NCBI GenBank assembly: GCA_000432915.1
Contig: HF995198.1
Coordinates: forward strand, 1 to 7,418
From: Firmicutes bacterium CAG:194
Lineage (GTDB): Bacteria > Bacillota > Clostridia > Lachnospirales > Lachnospiraceae
Reading direction: 5' to 3'
Length of the DNA stretch: 7,418 bases
Shown: positions 1 through 4,900 of the stretch, one piece after another
Layout of the letters: every line of letters begins with the position of its first letter
How positions within the stretch are numbered: position 1 is the first letter of the stretch
Translations under genes and position numbers: made by a program
The notes under the pieces: generated by a model
Told to the model about the DNA's origin: nothing
The model's database searches: none
What the model saw: only the letters and a program-made list of their open reading frames with translations

Positions 1-111
1 AAATAAACAGTGAAATCGCAGGGTAGGCAAACGTGATTGCATTCTTTAGGATGTTCCTGTTTTGTATTAACAATTCTATTCAAATATCGAGTCAGCAGGT
101 TTTATATAGTT

Positions 112-120
112 AAGGGGGAA
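112..120 (+). promoter_or_regulatory. Ribosome binding site of the zinc-ribbon gene
   Basis: AAGGGGGAA lies 6-8 bases before the ATG at 127. No comparable site precedes the in-frame ATG at 37, so this site fixes the start at 127. Confidence 0.75.
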
Positions 121-126
121 TTTGAA

Positions 127-408
127 ATGAAAATGATCTGTCCGCATTGCTGCGGCGAGCAGCAGTATTCTATCAAGGTTTTGATACAACCGGATTGTAA
201 AAAATGTGGCAAAAATATGACACGTTCTATTAACAAAAAATTCAGTCGGTGTAAGGGGATTGCAAGATGTCTTGCGCTTTTGCCGATAGGCATAGGTCTA
301 TTTGTACAATCTACATTTTGGAATATATTAGGATTGATTATTTCTCTGCTTCTATTTGCTCTGGTAGAACTGATCTTTATGAAAACAGCGCATGAATTTA
401 AGAGTTAG
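127..408 (+). CDS. Small zinc-ribbon-like membrane protein, function unknown
   Basis: This is a 93-residue protein. The ATG at 127 is preferred over the in-frame ATG at 37 because a good ribosome site precedes it, and because the extra 30 residues of the longer form would bury the cysteine head. The first 30 residues hold two CxxC pairs, C5-P-H-C8 and C24-K-K-C27, typical of a zinc ribbon or zinc knuckle. A basic stretch follows (about 33-47, rich in K and R). Two hydrophobic segments come next, about 48-61 and 64-85, likely a membrane hairpin or two spans, with a short charged tail. Small Firmicutes proteins with a CxxC-linker-CxxC head and two membrane spans are known as a family (the cxxc_20_cxxc type, TIGR04104). 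Here the gap between the pairs is 15 residues, so membership is only suggested. The gene stands alone and is followed by its own terminator. The positive residues before the first span suggest the zinc head is cytoplasmic. No function can be assigned. Confidence 0.75.
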   Translation: MKMICPHCCGEQQYSIKVLIQPDCKKCGKNMTRSINKKFSRCKGIARCLALLPIGIGLFVQSTFWNILGLIISLLLFALVELIFMKTAHEFKS

Positions 409-488
409 GTAATAGTATATTTGCAGTTGCCTGCATTTGGTATGTATGCTAAACTGATTGCAAGCAGAAAGTCAAAAGCATATTTTAT

Positions 489-520
489 ATGGGATGGCTC
501 GCCATCCCATTTTCTATTTC
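489..520 (+). terminator. Intrinsic terminator after the zinc-ribbon gene
   Basis: A perfect 10-bp stem is formed by ATGGGATGGC (489-498) and GCCATCCCAT (501-510). The C-G pair next to the two-base centre probably opens, giving a CTCG tetraloop. The T-rich tail TTTCTATTTC (511-520) follows. It lies about 80 bases after the stop at 408 and separates this gene from the nuclease remnant. The reverse strand has no T run on its exit side, so it probably works in one direction only. Confidence 0.8.
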
Positions 521-551
521 ATGATAGGTAACTCTGACTAGTTACTATCAT
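521..551. repeat. Imperfect palindrome, 12-bp arms with one bulge
   Basis: ATGATAGGTAACT (521-533) faces AGTTACTATCAT (540-551) across the six-base spacer CTGACT. Pairing is complete except for one unpaired G in the left arm. It begins directly after the terminator tail. It could be an operator, a second RNA hairpin or the end of a small mobile repeat. No convincing -35/-10 pair was found with it, so no regulator is proposed. Confidence 0.5.
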
Positions 552-606
552 ATATCTAAACGTTTCAAGAAACTTCACTGCTTAAATTCCACAAACAAAT
601 GAATAG

Positions 607-655
607 CAGAGAGGTTTCAAAGTATAACAGACCTCTCTGGGTAAGCATGGCTTAC
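607..655 (+). repeat. Two back-to-back hairpins in the leader of the nuclease remnant
   Basis: Hairpin A pairs CAGAGAGGT (607-615) with ACCTCTCTG (631-639) around a 15-base loop. Hairpin B pairs GTAAGC (641-646) with GCTTAC (650-655) around the loop ATG. Both arms are perfect. The pair ends just before the ribosome binding site at 660, so in RNA it would form a folded leader directly upstream of the nuclease start. Whether this is regulatory or a relic of a repeat is not decided by the sequence. Confidence 0.5.
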
Positions 656-659
656 AGAA

Positions 660-667
660 AAGGAGGT
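660..667 (+). promoter_or_regulatory. Strong ribosome binding site of the nuclease remnant
   Basis: AAGGAGGT lies four bases before the ATG at 671. It fixes the original start there and not at the upstream in-frame ATG at 599, which has no such site and would read through the leader hairpins. Confidence 0.8.
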
Positions 668-670
668 CAT

Positions 671-1465
671 ATGACACAGAAACGAAAAACTGTCGTATCG
701 GATATGGGGACAGGAAAAGGCAAAACGGAGACGATCAATTTTGATGAGATTGGTATCACCAATGATTTCATGTTTGGCACGGTATTCCGGGATAAGGAAA
801 AATGTAAGGAACTGCTTCAGAGAATCCTGCAGATCAAACTGATCGAGATTGAGGTTGTAGAGCCGCAGAAGTCGATGAAAACAACCTTTATCGGAAAGGG
901 AATCCGTATCGACATTTATGCCAAAGATAGCGATGGTAATGTGTATGATATCGAAATGCAGACAACGGAAGAAACAGATCTGCATTTGAGACGACATGTA
1001 AGGAAAATAAGGAACTGGTGCTTGCGGATAAGCGGCGAACGTATTTTGTAAATATAAAAGGAAATAGAGAAGGAATCAGTGAGGATACAACGAAACTGCT
1101 TGATTACTTCAAAACCGGGCAGCCAACAGATTCCTATACAGAAAATATTCAGAATGAAGTGGAACTGATAAGGGATGATAATGATAAATGTATCAAGTTT
1201 TCTATGAAAACTTGATATGCAGCATCAGCCCATTTGCCAAAGGCAAATTTGCATGGGCTGATGTTCCAAGTGGAGGGAGAATTATATGACGATAGAAATG
1301 AAAATGGATCAGAGATATGAGCAGGGAAGAAAAAAGGGGCGGAATGAGGGTGAACAGAACCGGGACAAAGAACTGATCACCAAATGGCTGCAAAAAGGTA
1401 AATCAATTGCAGAGATTGCAGAGAATCTGGATCGGACGGAAGAATATGTTAAAAAGTTTATGTGA
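671..1465 (+). pseudogene. Broken Rpn-family PD-(D/E)XK nuclease (PDDEXK_2 'transposase')
   Basis: Three pieces of one gene remain. The N-terminal piece (frame of 671) is readable to about residue 107. It carries the family opening ITNDFMFGTVF (29-39), the acidic catalytic strand R-I-D81-I-Y-A-K-D and the D-I-E95-M-Q97 motif of the PD-(D/E)XK fold. The reading then runs out of frame and stops at 1051. The middle piece (about 997-1185, another frame) reads C-K-E-N-K-E-L and continues through the usual N-I-K-G-N stretch. From memory of intact relatives, roughly 45-50 codons between the two pieces are lost, including the Y..L...(F/I)VIF..TFDPF region. The tail (about 1271-1465, back in the first frame) encodes 59 residues from the ATG at 1286, with the charged, helix-turn-helix-like end (WLQKGKSIAEIAENLD) typical of these proteins. 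Between middle and tail sits an apparent 85-bp two-hairpin insertion. Intact relatives are about 280-300 residues and act as DNA endonucleases linked to recombination. This copy cannot make the full enzyme. Confidence 0.85.
1186..1270. repeat. Probable ~85-bp two-hairpin insertion in the nuclease gene
   Basis: Hairpin 1 is perfect: TATCAAGTTTTC (1191-1202) pairs with GAAAACTTGATA (1206-1217) around the loop TAT. Hairpin 2 pairs CATCAGCCCAT (1223-1233) with ATGGGCTGATG (1253-1263). Inside it, ATTTGCC (1232-1238) and GGCAAAT (1242-1248) can form a competing 7-bp stem with the loop AAA. If these bases are removed, the flanks join in frame as R-D-D-N-D then W-R-E-N-Y-M-T-I-E-M, which reads like an undamaged member of the family. 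That is why this is called an insertion and not drift. The edges are inferred to within a few bases. The size and double-hairpin shape fit a REP/BIME-like or MITE-like element, but a run of T needed for a terminator is absent and no target-site duplication is obvious. Confidence 0.55.
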
Positions 1466-1474
1466 GTTCCATTG

Positions 1475-1496
1475 CTGGAAATTCATTGGATTCCAG
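1475..1496 (+). repeat. Short inverted repeat before the two-gene operon
   Basis: CTGGAA (1475-1480) and TTCCAG (1491-1496) form a perfect 6-bp inverted repeat with a ten-base spacer. They lie in the 65-base gap between the nuclease tail and the first operon gene. It is short enough to occur by chance. It is noted because the gap holds no other candidate control element. Confidence 0.3.
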
Positions 1497-1518
1497 GTAT
1501 CAATGTGTCTTTTATTAT

Positions 1519-1523
1519 AGGAG
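1519..1523 (+). promoter_or_regulatory. Ribosome binding site of the 137-residue gene
   Basis: AGGAG lies seven bases before the ATG at 1531. It selects this start over the in-frame ATG at 1462, which overlaps the end of the nuclease tail and would add 23 unrelated residues. Confidence 0.75.
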
Positions 1524-1530
1524 AAAACAT

Positions 1531-1944
1531 ATGCATCTGTATATCAATATGAAGCAGCTGGGGAAGCGTAAAAACATGGTAGATAAGGTGGCATTTTTTT
1601 ATGAGAAAGCGCCGGAGAGTTTGCGGGAGCTGATCGGAGAAACGGTAAAGATCTGTGTAGCCAATTATATAGACCGCATGGACAAGGGCGAGGCGGTGCT
1701 TTCCAAGGAGCAGATCGAGGATATGTCACAGATCGGTAAGATTGCATTCGGGATCGTATACGGGGAAAAGAAGCCGGATGTACAAAAGGCGATCGAGACA
1801 GCGGTACAGGGATTTGAGGATGGATTGTTCCGTGTCTTTCTGGGAGACAGAGAACTGGAAAATCTGGATGAAAAAGTGGAGTTTGCAGAGGGTAACGAAA
1901 TTACATTTATCCGCCTGACGATGCTGGCAGGCAGAATGTGGTAA
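1531..1944 (+). CDS. Conserved small protein partnered with a DUF4132 giant; possible beta-grasp fold
   Basis: This is a 137-residue soluble protein with no signal peptide or membrane span. It is not assignable to a named family with certainty. The start at 1531 is chosen for its ribosome site and because HLYINMKQLGKRK is a sensible first strand. Visible layout: strand (2-13), strand (17-24), helix (about 28-50, ESLRELIGETVKICVANYI), a charged helical stretch (58-70), IAFGIVYG (71-78), a helix (82-97), strand FRVFLGD (100-106), then a last part with V-E-F-A-E-G-N-E-I-T-F (116-126) and the ending FIRLTMLAGRMW. A beta-beta-helix opening, and an ending where an acidic G-N/D-x-(I/V) turn leads into a strand and a near-terminal Gly, are features of beta-grasp proteins such as MoaD and ThiS. 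That fold is an inference from pattern only, and there is no terminal Gly-Gly. It ends 20 bases before the large gene and should be co-transcribed with it, so a shared complex or pathway is the natural reading. Its promoter is not evident. Confidence 0.85.
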   Translation: MHLYINMKQLGKRKNMVDKVAFFYEKAPESLRELIGETVKICVANYIDRMDKGEAVLSKEQIEDMSQIGKIAFGIVYGEKKPDVQKAIETAVQGFEDGLFRVFLGDRELENLDEKVEFAEGNEITFIRLTMLAGRMW

Positions 1945-1951
1945 AGATGTG

Positions 1952-1957
1952 AAAGGG
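1952..1957 (+). promoter_or_regulatory. Ribosome binding site of the large DUF4132 gene
   Basis: AAAGGGG-type site (AAAGGG at 1952-1957) lies about seven bases before the ATG at 1965, within the 20-base gap after the small gene. It supports independent initiation on a shared mRNA. Confidence 0.65.
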
Positions 1958-1964
1958 GCTATAC

Positions 1965-4900
1965 ATGGGAGAAGGTAAGAAAACAAGACAAGAGCTGGAA
2001 GAGCAGAAGAAGGTTGCAAAAGAGGTTAGACAGGTATTTGATAAGGCTTCGCGGGAGCTTAGAAATAGCTACAGTGAGCAGGTAAGACAGGTGCTGGATG
2101 AAAGTGACAAATATAGAGGAAGTGTGTCCTCCACAGTGATCGGTAAGCGGCTTAGATCCTTTCTTGAAAAGAAAGGAGCCCGTCCGTCCGAGTTCTTCAG
2201 AAAAGAGTTGAAAAATATGCCCGGATGGCTGCCTGATGCGCTGCTGGAGGATTTTTATGTTTCTGTAGACAGTATTATAAAATGGCAGGTCAGTGAGTCC
2301 TACTACAGGAGAACGATGCGGACAAAGCGGTATACGACATTTTTGGACAGATACTTCCGCATTTTAAAGGCATACCATGAGATGGGCATCTATCAGGCAG
2401 ATATTGTGTCCTTGTATAAAGAAGAACTGCCTGCGGACAAGCTGTGTTTTTACCGGAATAAATGTGCTGCTGCAGCCTACAGTGCTGTATCGGAATACTG
2501 GATCGCTGCAGAGCTTGACCGGGGCAATGAGGAACTTATCAGGCTTCTGCTGGATGTGCTGCTTGGTGAAGGCACGCAGACAAAGCTGACAACAAGTATG
2601 CTCCGTGGTATTTTCATGAGCGAGAATACGGAGCTTTATGAGGCTGTCGGAAAACTTCTTCTTGCGGCGAGATTGCAGGAAGGGCTTCGTCAATCAATCT
2701 GTGAAAATATGGATTACGGAACTGCGCAGGCATTTATGACACTTTTTCAGGTGATAAAAGAAAATGACCTCTTGCGCTATTCCTCTGTCATGCGGGCAGT
2801 TGCGACATGGACAGGACTGATCGCAAGCGAGGAAAGTAAAATTGACAGGATCCAGAAAAAGCAGCTGTTATCCATAGACACTTATCTGCATGATGAAAAA
2901 GCCAGAAAAGAAGCACTTGCAGGCGAGGATGCCATGCAGATTTATCTGGCTCTGTGGAGCTATGGATTTTTCGATCTGGATGAGGCGTGCGCTGTTATGA
3001 ATAAGCTGGCGCTAACCGGCAGCAGGCATCAGAGAATGGTTTTCGGCATGTATATCAAGTCGATGAATCTTGGCATGGTATACACCCATAAAGTGGCAAA
3101 GACATTTATCCGGCAGTTTTCGGATGAAATGGATACCATGACCGTTATGCTGCCAAGCTTTATGCCGGATTTCGCGTCTTATATGAATGAACTGGTCTAT
3201 GAGGAGGGGAAACGCTACAGTGGCGTGCTCCGGGAAAAGACATATGCGGAGGTGGAGAAATACTTTGACAGCAGACAGGAATGCCAGGAAATCTATGATA
3301 TTCTGGAAGATATTCTTGCACGTATTCCGAAAAAACGGCTGGAGATCGCTCCGTGTGTATTCCCATGGAATGTAGAATATCTTGACCGCTCAGATGTGAT
3401 CATGCGTCTTGCCATCTGTGCAAGTGCCCTCCGTGATGAGGATAAGATCACGCATATTGCAGAGATGCTGCAGGAGATAGATACTTCCCATTACAGCAGG
3501 GATACACTGTTGCTTCTTTTGGTCAGAGAACCTGCAAATGACAGACAGAGAGAAATATTGGTGGATGCGGTTGCGGATAAAGAGACGTATACGCGTCAGA
3601 AAGCTGCAAAGCTGGTCAGCGCCATGGAACTTTCAAAGGCAGATTATGCAAGACTTGAGGGAATGCTGAAGTATAAAAAATCTGATATCCGGGAAACTGT
3701 ATTATCCATCCTTTACAAGCTGGATGGAACAGAGATGGAGCAGATGATCTGCAGACTGCTTACTGACGCAAAAGAGGAAAAGAGAACAGCAGGACTGGAT
3801 ATTCTTCTGCAGCTTAAAAATGATGACAAAAGACAAAAATTATTTACAGCATGTGCAGGTTGTATGGATGAAATGGAGCAGAAGGGGATCAAAGTTTCCA
3901 CGAAGGAACAGATCCTGATCCGGGAGATCCGAAATGAGACAGAGGACAAAGCAGGTGCTGCACAAGGCTATGGGCTGTATGATGTAAATGCGGACTATAC
4001 GCCTGTATTTGATGCGGATTATCTGGCAGAATGCAGGGAATTTTATAACAGATATTTTCCGGACAGCGGGATTGCCATAGGGAAACTTGCAGGAAGTGCA
4101 GGTAAGCTGGCAGGAACTCTTCTGAAGATGAAGGACAGAATATTAAACGGAGCAAAGGCTGGAATAACAGATCCGGGAGAAATCCTGCGGAAGCTGGATG
4201 CACTCATTGATGCCCATAAATATGATGAATATGAAAACCGGAACGGAGAAATCTGTATGCTCGGCGAGCAGCCGGGGATTTATGTCGCGGCGGACGATGA
4301 AAGCATTATACTTGAAGATTTATGGCTGGGTTTTTATGAAAAAACAATACAGACACCGGAAGTATGTATGCAGATATATGTATATTTGCAGGGATATAAC
4401 AATGATAAGGAAGATTTTAAAAAGTACTGTGAGAGCTTTGTGGCAGACCTGTTTGGGCGGCAGTATACAGGGGAAAGGGTTAGCCTTGGCTACATTGCAC
4501 ATATCAGAGCAGTCATCAGTTATCTGTATCAGAAATTTGTGCCGGACAGTGATGAAAGAAAACTGGCTGTGGCTGTAGCGGACTACCTTTTAAGCCGGAA
4601 GGAGGACCTGATCTATACATTCCGGGGGAAAAAGCGCAGAAATAATTTTATGGAAGAAACAGAGGAACGGGAGATATTGTGCCACCGGAGCGTGCTGACG
4701 CATGAACAGATCATGATACTGGCAGGCAGGATCTCACCTGCCCACAGCGGTGGCGGAAAGGTACCGGATGCAGGTTCTGCGGAGGCAGTCTATAAAGAGG
4801 AAATATTTGTCAGGTTGTTCCCATACAACTATGCGCTGGCAAAGGCGCATGATTTTCGGATTCCAGCGGATGTGATCAATGAACCGGGATATCATTACTG

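Noticed and set aside
37..126. Longer start for the zinc-ribbon gene at 37
   Set aside because: It has no ribosome site, its codons are unlike the rest, and a clear site sits just before the ATG at 127.
599..670. Longer start for the nuclease gene at 599
   Set aside because: The added residues run through two hairpins, and the strong AAGGAGGT at 660-667 points to 671.
1186..1270. The paired hairpins as a transcription terminator
   Set aside because: Neither stem is followed by a run of T, and removing the segment restores the nuclease reading.
1513..1518. TATTAT as a -10 box for the operon
   Set aside because: Transcription would begin after or inside the ribosome site at 1519-1523, and no -35 box sits at the right distance.
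4080..4118. GKLAGSAGKLAGT (residues 706-718) as a nucleotide-binding P-loop
   Set aside because: It lacks the G-x4-G-K-(S/T) order and a preceding hydrophobic strand. It is a short GKLAG duplication in a flexible linker.
3713..4203. Open frames on the reverse strand across the large gene, and other antisense frames
   Set aside because: They lack ribosome sites, have shadow-like composition rich in S, C, H and P, and lie opposite a clearly conserved coding frame.
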